Assembly: GCA_964483455.1 (NCBI GenBank)
Contig: CAZACK010000082.1
Span: 1 to 23,729, forward strand
From: CAYZJD01 sp964483455
GTDB lineage: Bacteria; Acidobacteriota; Terriglobia; Bryobacterales; Bryobacteraceae
Direction: 5' to 3'
Length of the DNA: 23,729 nt
Part shown: in pieces, positions 7,788 to 14,567 of the stretch
How the letters are laid out: each line of letters opens with the position of its first letter
Position numbering within the stretch: the first letter of the stretch is position 1
Program-made: the position numbers and the translations under genes
The notes under the pieces: generated by a model
The model's input: only the letters and a program-made list of their open reading frames with translations
Told to the model about the DNA's origin: nothing
Databases searched by the model: none

Positions 7788-8283
7788 GGAAAACATCAGT
7801 ACCGAGAAGAGAAAAAAGTAATGGGAAGTCATAAAGGTACGGTTCTATAGGTTTTGAGAGTTCCATGGGCAACGGCACCGACGGCACCGCTTCCATCCCT
7901 CCCAGCCATTGCGTTGTGTCAATCAGTCGCGTCTGGAATCCTTGTACCTTTGATGCTTGCGTTTCGTCTTACGCGAGCATCCCTGATCTCAACCCGACTC
8001 TTCACCAACGGCGCAACCCTTTGTTCCAGGCCAACATCGGTTCCACTGCCGCAAGGAGCGTTCGGGTGCATCAGGACCGTGTGGAAGCAGCCGACAGAGT
8101 CTCGATGGGGCGCGAGGAGAGCATCGAGAGTGCGCCGTGAACGGCGGGAGACGGGGTACTGGAACGTCTGTGCGGTCAGGACCGCCGCCTGTTGACAGTC
8201 GAGTTGGTTTGGGTGTACTTAATAAAAATACAGCTGCCCCGTCGCTGGGCGTACCGCGCGACTCGGAGCGAAGGGAACGAACC
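7788..8283. other. Gene-poor stretch between divergent genes
   Basis: No convincing coding sequence is visible. The short open frames here lack Shine-Dalgarno signals and have compositions unlike the flanking genes. The AT-rich patch at 8216-8230 and a perfect TTGACA at 8192-8197 may belong to a promoter for the J-domain gene. The best -10 in range (TACTTA, 18-base spacing) is poor, so this is only a suggestion. Confidence 0.4.
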
Positions 8284-8928
8284 GTGCACCAAGGACCCAA
8301 CGAGCGCGAACATTTCGTCGATTATTACGAGCTGATGCAAATCAGCCCGAACGCGGAAATCGAGACAATCCAACGCGTCTACCGCATGCTCGCTGCCCGG
8401 TACCACCCCGATAATCCGGAGTCCGGCGACGCGGAGAAGTTTCTGCTCCTGAACGAGGCCTACCGCGTCCTATCCGACCACGAGCACCGCGCCGGCTACG
8501 ACCTGACGTATCGGTCGCGTCATTCAGAGCCGCTCCGGGTCTTCGAACTGAAGGAGTTCACCACCGGCATTGACGGTGAATCGAATCGCCGCATGGGAGT
8601 GCTTTGCCTCCTTTACAGCCGGAGGCGAACGAATCCCGAAAGCCCTGGCGTTTCCATCCTGGAGCTGGAAACCATGATGTGGTTTCCCCGTGAGCACCTG
8701 ATGTTCACCGTTTGGTACCTGAAGGAGAAAGGTTTCATACGCCAGGATGACCAAAGTGCGTTCCTGATAACTGTGGAGGGTGCCGATTACGTGGAGCAGA
8801 ACCTGCCCCAGAACCGCACGTTGTACAAGCTACTGAAGGCGGCCGACTATGGGGGATCTCGCTCCGAACGGGACGAGCGGTGGGCCGAGGAGGAGCGGTT
8901 GCGCGCCGCCAGGGCCGCGGACGACTAA
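8284..8928 (+). CDS. J-domain protein with a C-terminal winged-helix-like region
   Basis: The protein has 214 residues from GTG 8284, which has AAGGGA about 7 bases upstream. The frame is open back to 8137, but the added residues look non-coding. The N-terminal J domain (about 11-70) contains DYYELMQISPNAEIETIQ, the HPD motif at 41-43 (ARYHPDNP) and FLLLNEAYRVLSD. The HPD is intact, so it should be able to stimulate a DnaK/Hsp70 ATPase. The Gly/Phe-rich and zinc-finger regions of DnaJ are absent. Residues about 105-180 (VSILELETMMWFPREHLMFTVWYLKEKGFIR) look like a helix-turn-helix or winged-helix fold, and a charged C-terminus follows. It is a specialised co-chaperone rather than DnaJ itself; the client is unknown. 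The next gene starts 39 bases downstream. Confidence 0.8.
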   Translation: MHQGPNEREHFVDYYELMQISPNAEIETIQRVYRMLAARYHPDNPESGDAEKFLLLNEAYRVLSDHEHRAGYDLTYRSRHSEPLRVFELKEFTTGIDGESNRRMGVLCLLYSRRRTNPESPGVSILELETMMWFPREHLMFTVWYLKEKGFIRQDDQSAFLITVEGADYVEQNLPQNRTLYKLLKAADYGGSRSERDERWAEEERLRAARAADD

Positions 8929-8967
8929 GGCCGCCGGCCTGAAACGGCCCGCTTGAGGTTATCACCC

Positions 8968-9495
8968 ATGAAAATTCGTTCCCTGCTGGCAACGGTTACT
9001 TTCTCCCTCTCGGCGCATCTGAGCCTTGCGCAGAACATCGTGGAGTATTCGACGGGCGCGGCGCGGGCTGGGGCCGCAGCCGGAGGGTCTGGCGCCGGCA
9101 AGGCGGTCGGCGGTGTCTTCCGCAGCCTGAACAAGACGCTCGAGCAATCCAAGACGGGGGAAACCGCCGAACCGCCGCGTTCCTCCGGTGAGCCCAAAGC
9201 GGGCGCCGCCGTCATAGCGGTGGTCTCCGCGCCTCCCAAGGCCGCCGCCTCGGCCGCCCCCCGGTCAGTGAAACCGGAGGACGTGCCGGTCGGCATGGAG
9301 CGCCCGTCGCTGCTCGAGAAGTTCGGCGCGCCGCTTGTGAAAACCGCCAAGATGGAAGGCGCCGCCTATCTCGAGATCTTCTTCTACCGGCATCCCAGCG
9401 AAGACATGACCGTCGTGACTCTGCGCGACGGCAAGGTATCTAGTGTCCATCCCCCGGCCGCCCCAGCCGAAGGCGAGAAGACCGCGGCGCCCTGA
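8968..9495 (+). CDS. Small exported protein, possibly BamE-like C-terminus
   Basis: The protein has 175 residues from ATG 8968, with GAGGT 8 bases upstream. A TTG at 8953 is in frame but would add residues before the signal peptide. The N-terminus MKIRSLLATVTFSLSAHLSLAQ is a typical signal peptide ending at an AQ site. It is followed by an Ala/Gly-rich, low-complexity stretch to about residue 100. Residues about 110-160 (RPSLLEKFGAPLVKTAKMEGAAYLEIFFYRH..EDMTVVTLRDGKVSSV) resemble the short alpha-beta pattern of SmpA/BamE-type lipoproteins (a 'KFG.P' turn, then a strand ending before 'DGKV'). That resemblance is weak. There is no lipobox. The function is unknown. Confidence 0.65.
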   Translation: MKIRSLLATVTFSLSAHLSLAQNIVEYSTGAARAGAAAGGSGAGKAVGGVFRSLNKTLEQSKTGETAEPPRSSGEPKAGAAVIAVVSAPPKAAASAAPRSVKPEDVPVGMERPSLLEKFGAPLVKTAKMEGAAYLEIFFYRHPSEDMTVVTLRDGKVSSVHPPAAPAEGEKTAAP

Positions 9496-9758
9496 CGTTT
9501 GGCGGATCTCGCTTCCTCCGCGCTCCCCATCTGCCACCGGCACAGCTCCGCCGCGGGGCAGGCTTCGCCGTCCCAACCACCCTCGGTAAATCAGCGCATT
9601 CCGCTTCTCGCGAGTGGAAAGCGTTGCCCGACACGGACATTTTCCCGCGGGTCGTTAGGGTTTTCTGCGAATACCCCCGCTCACCTCCATGCCATAACAT
9701 GTGGATGGAAGCCGACTGCCGTTAGCGGCCATTTTTGGTTGAGTTCAGTTAGTATACT

Positions 9759-10301
9759 ATGAGTAGGTCTGGTCGTTCCGAGTCACCGCCCGTCAAGGAG
9801 GCCCCGACCATCCTGCTCGTGGGTCAGAGGCAGGAAGACTGCGCCTCCTTGCTCGACATCCTCCGGCGCTCCAACTGGAAGTTGACGCGAGCCTCCAGTC
9901 CCGCGGAGGCTTCCGTTCTCATGAGTAAGCAGGTCATACCGGTTGTGCTCTGCGAGCCCGGTCTCTCCGGCGGAGGCTGGGAAGCGCTGATCGAAATATC
10001 ATCCCGCCTGCCACGGCCTCCTCGGCTCATCGTATACTCCTGGCTCGCCGACGAGCGCCTGTGGGGGCAAGTGCTGAACCTCGGCGGCTGGGACGTGCTG
10101 GCTGTGCCGTTTGTTCCGGAGGAGGTCTTCCGGGTGGTCGACCTCGCCTGGGATTCCTGGAGCCGCGCCGGGTCAAGCGCAGCTCGAGACGTTACCGGTC
10201 ACAGCCCCAGGACGCCATCGCTTCCCGGAAGCCCATCAGCGTTTCCCGATCCGCCGGCGCCAGCGCAAACGCCCTCCCCAGTTGCCGCACCATCAGCGTA
10301 A
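9759..10301 (+). CDS. Pseudo-receiver protein (degenerate response-regulator receiver domain)
   Basis: The protein has 180 residues. Residues about 16-130 follow the receiver-domain pattern: TILLVGQRQEDC; PVVLCEPGLSGGGW; RLIVYSW; WDVLAVPFVPEEV. The key residues are changed. The acidic pair after strand 1 reads GQ, the phosphate-accepting Asp is Glu66 (VLCE), and the invariant Lys before PF is Val116. Phosphorylation is therefore unlikely. A Glu at the acceptor site can mimic the active state in some response regulators, but without the other residues that is only a suggestion. No output domain is present. The Pro/Ser-rich tail after about residue 135 overlaps the opposite aldolase gene and may not be native. 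TATACT lies directly before the ATG (9753-9758), so transcription may start inside the codons or the true start may be later. Confidence 0.6.
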   Translation: MSRSGRSESPPVKEAPTILLVGQRQEDCASLLDILRRSNWKLTRASSPAEASVLMSKQVIPVVLCEPGLSGGGWEALIEISSRLPRPPRLIVYSWLADERLWGQVLNLGGWDVLAVPFVPEEVFRVVDLAWDSWSRAGSSAARDVTGHSPRTPSLPGSPSAFPDPPAPAQTPSPVAAPSA

Positions 10302-10878
10302 TGCGCGCCTTCTGTTCGAGAAGGTCCATCCGGAGCGCCGCCTGCCGCGGCGTTAGTCCGAGCGTCAGAGCCCCATGGTTCTCCAGCAGGAATGCGTCGT
10401 GATCCGGCAGAAACCGCGCCAGGCGGCCGGCCAGTTCCTCGCTCCCGGGCGTGGCGTACGGGACCAGGCCGACCGGACCCAACAGCACCAGCATTTCCGG
10501 AAGCTCGAGCTCGTCGAGAGGCGCGCCGACGGCGGCGAAAGCGGTGGCGGCCGGCGGGTGGGAGTGGATCACGCCGCCGGCCTCCGGCCGCAGCGAGTAC
10601 GCGATCCGGTGCATGTTGAGCTCGGAGGTGGGCTCTCCCTTGCCTTCCAGCTTCCGTCCGTCCAGGTCGCATAGCACCAGGTCGTCTGGCGCCAGCGCCT
10701 CCTTATCGGCGCCGTGACGCGTGCAGATCAACAGCTCCGGCGACACCCGCGCGCTAATATTGCCGGCCAAGGCAACGTGATACTGGCGCCCTCCGAGAAA
10801 CTTGCCCGCCGCGATCACCTCCGCCTTCGCGGTCTCAATTCTCGCAACAAGTTCGCCGCTCAGTCGCATTGGCCTCAT
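10192..10878 (-). CDS. Class II aldolase/adducin family protein
   Basis: The protein has 228 residues, the usual length for the AraD/FucA family. Visible motifs are GNISAR (phosphate-binding loop), the general-base position in EPTSELNMH (Glu86), the zinc ligands in VIHSHPPA (His105, His107) and the third ligand in LLENHGA (His168). The family cleaves or epimerises phosphorylated sugars (fuculose-1-P, ribulose-5-P, methylthioribulose-1-P and others) in the cytoplasm. The sequence alone does not fix the substrate. The start is ATG 10878 with a second ATG at 10869; neither has a clear Shine-Dalgarno. It is divergent from the FAA-family gene with almost no space between, and its 3' end overlaps the pseudo-receiver gene by 110 bases. 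Confidence 0.85.
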   Translation of the reverse strand: MRPMRLSGELVARIETAKAEVIAAGKFLGGRQYHVALAGNISARVSPELLICTRHGADKEALAPDDLVLCDLDGRKLEGKGEPTSELNMHRIAYSLRPEAGGVIHSHPPAATAFAAVGAPLDELELPEMLVLLGPVGLVPYATPGSEELAGRLARFLPDHDAFLLENHGALTLGLTPRQAALRMDLLEQKARITLMVRQLGRAFALAPADRETLMGFREAMASWGCDR

Positions 10879-10903
10879 GATAGCGTGGGACCGAGGCGAG
10901 CCT

Positions 10904-11698
10904 GTGACCGAATCCCACCTCCGAGATTTCGCTTGGCGCCAGCTTGCGGACTATGATGCGCACCGGCCGGGCCGGACTTTCGAGAACGCCGGCTTCGTGC
11001 TGACCGTTTCGGAAGCCTACCAAGTGCAGCGGCAAGTCGCCGCGCGCCGCGCCGCTCGCGGAGAGACGGTGGCCGGCTACAAGATCGGCTGCGTCAGCGA
11101 GGCCGTGCGGCGGCAATTGGGCCTGGACCGGCCCGCGTTCGGTCACGTGTTCGAAACGGAAATCCACCTCTCCGGCGCCGTGCTTGACCCCGCCGCCTTC
11201 GACTGCCTGGCCATAGAAGGCGAGTTCGCCGTCCGCATCGCCGCCGACATCCTCGGCGCCGCCTGGCTGCGCGAGTACCCGGCGAGATCGATCGCATCCG
11301 TCTTCCCCGTCATCGAACTCCACAACCACGTGTTCCGCCGCGCGGCGCCGACGGCCGAAGAACTGATCGCCAACAACGCGCTGCACGCCGGCGCCGTCCT
11401 CGCGGCGCTGGAGTTCCCGCTTCACGATCCGGCGGCACTGGCTTCCGAGCCGATCTCGGTCTTCCGCAACGGGGAACTTTTGGGCGAGGCCACCGGCGGC
11501 TCGATTCCCGGCGGCCCGCTGGAATCCGTGAGCCAAGTCGCCGAGCACCTGGCAATCGTTGGCGATCGGCTGAGGCGTGGCCAGATCGTGCTGACCGGCT
11601 CCCCGCTGCCCTTGTACCCGGCCGGTCCGGGCGACCACATCGTAGTCCGGACCGCCCGGCTGGGCGAAGTGGAACTCACCCTCGGAAGGATCTCTTAA
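10904..11698 (+). CDS. FAA-hydrolase family protein, 2-keto-4-pentenoate hydratase-like
   Basis: The protein has 264 residues from GTG 10904, which has GAGG about 8 bases upstream and gives the family's usual length. An in-frame ATG at 10877 would overlap the start of the divergent aldolase gene. Family signs are AGYKIGCVS near residue 55, the acidic metal-site pattern CLAIEGEFAVRIAADI, the region VFPVIELHNHVF, the segment ELIANNALHAGAVL, and the C-terminal GQIVLTGSPLPLYPAGPGD. This fits the MhpD/hydratase-decarboxylase branch of catechol meta-cleavage and related 2-oxo acid pathways. No other genes of such a pathway are present, so the true substrate is open. The next gene lies 13 bases beyond on the opposite strand. 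Confidence 0.8.
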   Translation: MTESHLRDFAWRQLADYDAHRPGRTFENAGFVLTVSEAYQVQRQVAARRAARGETVAGYKIGCVSEAVRRQLGLDRPAFGHVFETEIHLSGAVLDPAAFDCLAIEGEFAVRIAADILGAAWLREYPARSIASVFPVIELHNHVFRRAAPTAEELIANNALHAGAVLAALEFPLHDPAALASEPISVFRNGELLGEATGGSIPGGPLESVSQVAEHLAIVGDRLRRGQIVLTGSPLPLYPAGPGDHIVVRTARLGEVELTLGRIS

Positions 11699-11711
11699 GC
11701 ACTCTGTGTTC

Positions 11712-12176
11712 TCAGTGACCCTGTGGTGAGGACTCCACCGCCGGGATCTCTACTACCTTCCCACGCCGCCAGAGCCTCTCCAGGTCGTAATAGGCCCGCG
11801 CCTTCTCCGAGAAGATGTGCACAATGTAGTCGCCGTAATCGGCCAGGATCCACTCAGCGTGTTCGTAGCCTTCGAGGCTGATCGGCAGCTCACCCCGCCG
11901 CTTGAGCTGAAGCGTAACCTCGTCGCTGATGGCCTGGCTCTGTTTGGGATTCGCCGCGGTGCAGAGGACGAAGTAGTCGGTGAAGGACGTCAGGCCCCGC
12001 AGATCGAGAACGCGGATATCGACGGCCTTCTTTGAGTCCGCGGCGCGGACCGCGGCTAACCAGGGTGGGGTCTCCGGGTCGGCGATCTGCCCGATGGGAG
12101 GCTTGGACTCCGCGCGCTTCAGTAGGCTGCTCTCCTGAGGGGTATGGTACAACAATCGTGAACATGTCACCCGCAC
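11712..12176 (-). CDS. rsfS: Ribosomal silencing factor RsfS
   Basis: This is a short RsfS/Iojap (DUF143) protein. Residues about 37-140 carry the hallmarks: AADSKKAVDIRVLDLRGLTSFTDYFVLCTA, then SDEVTLQLKRRGELP, EGYEHAEWILADYGDYIVHIFSEKARAYYDLERLW. It binds ribosomal protein L14 on the large subunit and blocks subunit joining when translation is slowed. The first 30 or so residues are unlike the family. The GTG at 12176 lies inside the opposing hpt gene, so the true start may be further in. A CAGGAG is present about 9 bases before a CTG codon (near 12120), but no conventional start codon matches it. It is divergent from hpt with no spacer. Confidence 0.9.
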   Translation of the reverse strand: MRVTCSRLLYHTPQESSLLKRAESKPPIGQIADPETPPWLAAVRAADSKKAVDIRVLDLRGLTSFTDYFVLCTAANPKQSQAISDEVTLQLKRRGELPISLEGYEHAEWILADYGDYIVHIFSEKARAYYDLERLWRRGKVVEIPAVESSPQGH

Positions 12177-12739
12177 CCCAGCCGCGTCTCCGGGTGCTGA
12201 TCCCCGCCGGACGGATCGAGGAACGCATTCGAGAATTGGCGGCGCGCATCGACGCTGATTATCCCGGCGGCGAGGTCCACCTGGTCGCGATCCTCAAAGG
12301 GGCATGCTTCTTCCTCTCCGACCTGGCCCGCGCGCTCACCCGGCCGGCGAGGATCGACTTCATCGGCATCTCCAGCTACGGCAAGGGCAAGACCACCTCC
12401 GGCGAGGTGAAGCTCACCAAGGACCTCGACATGTCGATCGAGGGCGCCGACGTGCTGGTTGTCGAGGACATCGTCGACACCGGTGTCACGCTGAACTATC
12501 TCATCCACGTGCTGGAGCAGCGCAAGCCGCGCAGCCTTCGCATCGTGGCGCTACTCGACAAGCCCGAGCGCCGTATCCAGCCGGTCGATATCGCCTATCT
12601 CGGCTTCCAAATCCCGGACCACTTCGTGGTCGGCTACGGGTTGGATTACGCCGAGAACTACCGCACCCTGAAGGACGTCTGCGTGCTCGAAGAGGCCGCA
12701 ACGACAAGCGCTACTTCACCACCGTCGTCACTTCCGTGA
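12164..12739 (+). CDS. hpt: Hypoxanthine phosphoribosyltransferase
   Basis: The protein has 191 residues from ATG 12164 (a GTG at 12158 is also in frame). It salvages purines by joining hypoxanthine or guanine to PRPP. Motifs are VAILKGACFFLSDLAR (about 41-56), SYGKGKTTSGEV (loop over the active site), the PRPP-binding VLVVEDIVDTGVTL (97-110) with its acidic pair and catalytic Asp, and the C-terminal DHFVVGYGLDYAENYR. The family normally ends soon after this point. Here a tail EEAATTSATSPPSSLP follows, largely encoded by the reverse complement of the last bases of the DUF11 remnant (12711-12739). The natural stop may thus have been lost by a rearrangement. The active-site region is intact. 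Confidence 0.92.
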   Translation: MSPAPQPRLRVLIPAGRIEERIRELAARIDADYPGGEVHLVAILKGACFFLSDLARALTRPARIDFIGISSYGKGKTTSGEVKLTKDLDMSIEGADVLVVEDIVDTGVTLNYLIHVLEQRKPRSLRIVALLDKPERRIQPVDIAYLGFQIPDHFVVGYGLDYAENYRTLKDVCVLEEAATTSATSPPSSLP

Positions 12740-13019
12740 CATTATTCGCCGGATTCGGATCGTTGTTGAGAATGCTCACCGTCGCCGTATTCGTCAGGCT
12801 CACGCCCGCCGGCGCGGTCACCTGGGCGAGAATCTTGATGACGAACGGATCGCCGGTGGGCGGCGGCGGATAGTAGAGCTGGCAGTTGACAACCTGTCCG
12901 GACGGGTAGCAGTCGGCGTTGATCACCTGCACGCCGAGGAAGGCGGCTGCGTCCGGCAGCGTGTTCACCACCTCGGCGTCCGCAGCCAGGTCGGGCCCGA
13001 GACTACGGACTTCGATGGC
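12711..13019 (-). pseudogene. Remnant of a DUF11 (conserved repeat) surface protein, C-terminal domain only
   Basis: Reading the minus strand from the stop codon at 13022-13020, the frame gives SLGPDLAADAEVVNTLPDAAAFLGVQV, then QVVNCQLYY, then VTAPAGVSLTNTATVSILNN and DPNPANNVTEVTTVVK before TAG 12713-12711. This is almost one complete DUF11 domain, with the hallmark GPD.AA..V..TLP and LTNTATV and DPNPANN. An ordinary DUF11 protein has a signal peptide and often several domains; here the frame is closed just upstream by TAG. A GTG at 12971 could start an 86-residue product, but it would begin in mid-domain. It is most likely the debris of a larger secreted protein. Confidence 0.75.
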
Positions 13020-13064
13020 CTATGGCCCAGACCCCGGCTGAACGCCGCCGAGTCGTTCCTTGTC

Positions 13065-13094
13065 ATCAGTGTTCATCTGCGTTCATCGGCGGCT
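13065..13094 (-). repeat. Copy of a dispersed repeat with core GCCGCCGATGAAC
   Basis: Read on the minus strand it begins AGCCGCCGATGAACGCAGAT, nearly the same as the arm at 21909-21937. It lies in non-coding sequence between the DUF11 remnant and the CDGSH gene. Confidence 0.6.
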
Positions 13095-13101
13095 GCTGTT
13101 C

Positions 13102-13341
13102 CTACGCCGGCGGCTTCGGAGCCGGCGGCGCCAGGTCCCGCGCCTGCACCTGGGATTGAAAGCCTACCTTCCTGTGGCTGCCATCGCAAAAGGGTTTGTT
13201 CTCTGACTGGCCGCAGCGGCAGAGCGAAATCACCGTCCGGCCCGCCAGCCCGAACTCCTGCCCTTCCGGATCGCAGATGGAGAAGTCGCCCTCGATGCGA
13301 AGCGGGCCGTTACTGAGAGGGATGATCTTGGTCCCAGGCAT
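13102..13341 (-). CDS. CDGSH iron-sulfur domain protein
   Basis: The protein has 79 residues. The CDGSH motif is complete at 41-56, CRCGQSENKPFCDGSH, giving the three-Cys-one-His ligand set of a redox-active [2Fe-2S] cluster (Cys41, Cys43, Cys52, His56). The preceding part (IIPLSNGPLRIEGDF...D.EG.EF) matches the usual strand before the cluster. No membrane segment is present, so it is a cytoplasmic single-motif form. The tail after about residue 62 is Pro/Ala-rich and probably flexible. The start is ATG 13341, without a clear Shine-Dalgarno. The physiological role of bacterial single-CDGSH proteins is poorly defined; electron transfer or iron-sulfur handling is usual. Confidence 0.9.
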   Translation of the reverse strand: MPGTKIIPLSNGPLRIEGDFSICDPEGQEFGLAGRTVISLCRCGQSENKPFCDGSHRKVGFQSQVQARDLAPPAPKPPA

Positions 13342-13519
13342 ATTGCGATGGTAGCAAATCCGGAGTCATGATGACGGCATGCGGCGTTCGATGGCGGCCG
13401 GGCAGGCGAAAACGGCGCCACAATCCAGTTTCCACCAGTTGCGGTCCCTCGTGAGGCAGGCCTTCAGATTGCCTGGACTTTCTTCAGCAGCCTGCTGCTG
13501 ACAGATAGTACTCCCAGGA

Positions 13520-13565
13520 CAGTCTTGACGTGCCGCTATTGCCATGCTAACTTTGGTCAAGACTG
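13520..13565. repeat. 10-bp perfect inverted repeat around a putative promoter
   Basis: CAGTCTTGAC at 13520-13529 and GTCAAGACTG at 13556-13565 are exact reverse complements 26 bases apart. The left arm overlaps the proposed -35 and the right arm the expected transcription start. It could be an operator or an old terminal inverted repeat. Confidence 0.5.
13525..13553 (+). promoter_or_regulatory. Putative promoter of the arylsulfotransferase-like fragment
   Basis: TTGACG (5 of 6 to consensus) is followed by 17 bases and TAACTT (3 of 6). The expected start site is about 37 bases before the ATG at 13597. The -10 is weak. Confidence 0.35.
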
Positions 13566-13596
13566 GGATGCGCCCGGCAACGGCAAGGGGACTGGG

Positions 13597-14520
13597 ATGC
13601 TTGTTCATTTTCGTTCCACAAGTGGAAGTGTTTTCGTCATCCATGCTCTGTTAAGTGTTCCTCTGTGCGCGACCATCCAGGTGGCGCTCACGCCATCGGT
13701 TGCATCGCCGCAGCCGGTCGGAACGAAGATAACCTGGACGGCAACAACGGTTAACTCGAATCCGGGCCCGGTAACTTATCGGTTCGAATACGCGCCGCCC
13801 CAATCCGCGACGTTCTCGCTTCTGCGGGATTTCAGTCTGGCCAACACCCTCGACTGGGTTACGATCGCCTCCGAGGGCGCGTATCGCATACGCGTCACGG
13901 CGAGGGACCTGCTGGCGAATGAAACGGCACAACAGACGGCGGTCTTCGCATTGACGTCGCGCGTGGTTGGGGGCCAGGCCGTAGTGAATCCTACATCGCA
14001 CCCCCTGGTGGCGCTGTTCAGCGCCCCCTCATGCCCCGCCGGGAGTTTCATGCGCGTGTCGTATCAGGCGAACGGCAGCTCCCTCACCGAGTACACGAAC
14101 TGGTCTCGGTGCCGTATTACCAGCATGAACATCCATGTAGCTGGGATGCGAGCCAACACCACGTACAACATGAATTACCAGGTGGTCACCGGCGGCGTCG
14201 TCACTCCCGGGCCGGCCGTACTGCCCTTCCTGACAGGCTCGATCCCGCCGGGCCTGGGTTTGCCGGAAGCGACCGTGCGGGTTCCGGTTGGCCCGGAGAC
14301 GGAAACAAGGCATAAGATCCTCCTCATCGGGTATGTCACGCGGCCCCGTACTGGCCAGCCGTGTGGCGCGGCCCCATGGCCGCGTCGGACAGGCCAGGAG
14401 GACCTGTCCGACTTGATTGCCAACGGGGTGTGCAGATCAGGCTCTGAGCATAGGTGTGCAGGTCAAGTGCCTGATCCAGCGTGTGGCGTAAGTCCTCGGC
14501 CTGCGCTGTATGGACCATGA
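13597..14520 (+). CDS. Truncated arylsulfotransferase-like protein (N-terminal region only)
   Basis: The start is ATG 13597, with AAGGGG about 7 bases upstream; the frame is open further up but without a signal. The N-terminus VFVIHALLSVPLCATIQ looks like a signal peptide. Residues about 30-245 form a beta-rich region (TYRFEYAPPQSATFSLLRDFS, DWVTIASEGAYRIRVTARDLLANET, HVAGMRANTTYNMNYQVVTGG, PFLTGSIPPGLGLPEATV). I associate this with the N-terminal part of acidobacterial aryl-sulfate sulfotransferase-like proteins. The catalytic beta-propeller that should follow is missing. After about 14335 the sequence becomes Arg/Pro/Cys-rich and looks like the wrong frame or foreign DNA. The product is probably a non-functional remnant. 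The family call is moderate and truncation is likely. Confidence 0.55.
   Translation: MLVHFRSTSGSVFVIHALLSVPLCATIQVALTPSVASPQPVGTKITWTATTVNSNPGPVTYRFEYAPPQSATFSLLRDFSLANTLDWVTIASEGAYRIRVTARDLLANETAQQTAVFALTSRVVGGQAVVNPTSHPLVALFSAPSCPAGSFMRVSYQANGSSLTEYTNWSRCRITSMNIHVAGMRANTTYNMNYQVVTGGVVTPGPAVLPFLTGSIPPGLGLPEATVRVPVGPETETRHKILLIGYVTRPRTGQPCGAAPWPRRTGQEDLSDLIANGVCRSGSEHRCAGQVPDPACGVSPRPALYGP
14384..14412. repeat. 10-bp stem hairpin in the aberrant 3' part of the truncated gene
   Basis: GTCGGACAGG (14384-14393) and CCTGTCCGAC (14403-14412) pair perfectly around a 9-base loop. No T-run follows, so it is not a clear terminator. It lies about 50 bases past the point where the family similarity stops. 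Confidence 0.5.
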
Positions 14521-14567
14521 AGCGCCCCTGTTGCCCCCGGGGTTCCCCCGCGCCATGATTAGATGTG

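Noticed and set aside
10835..11638. Minus-strand open frame (267 residues) opposite the FAA-family gene
   Set aside because: The plus-strand product has clear family motifs; this one has none and only reflects high GC.
13366..13644. Minus-strand 92-residue open frame upstream of the CDGSH gene
   Set aside because: No domain, no Shine-Dalgarno, and it overlaps the promoter and start of the better-supported plus-strand gene.
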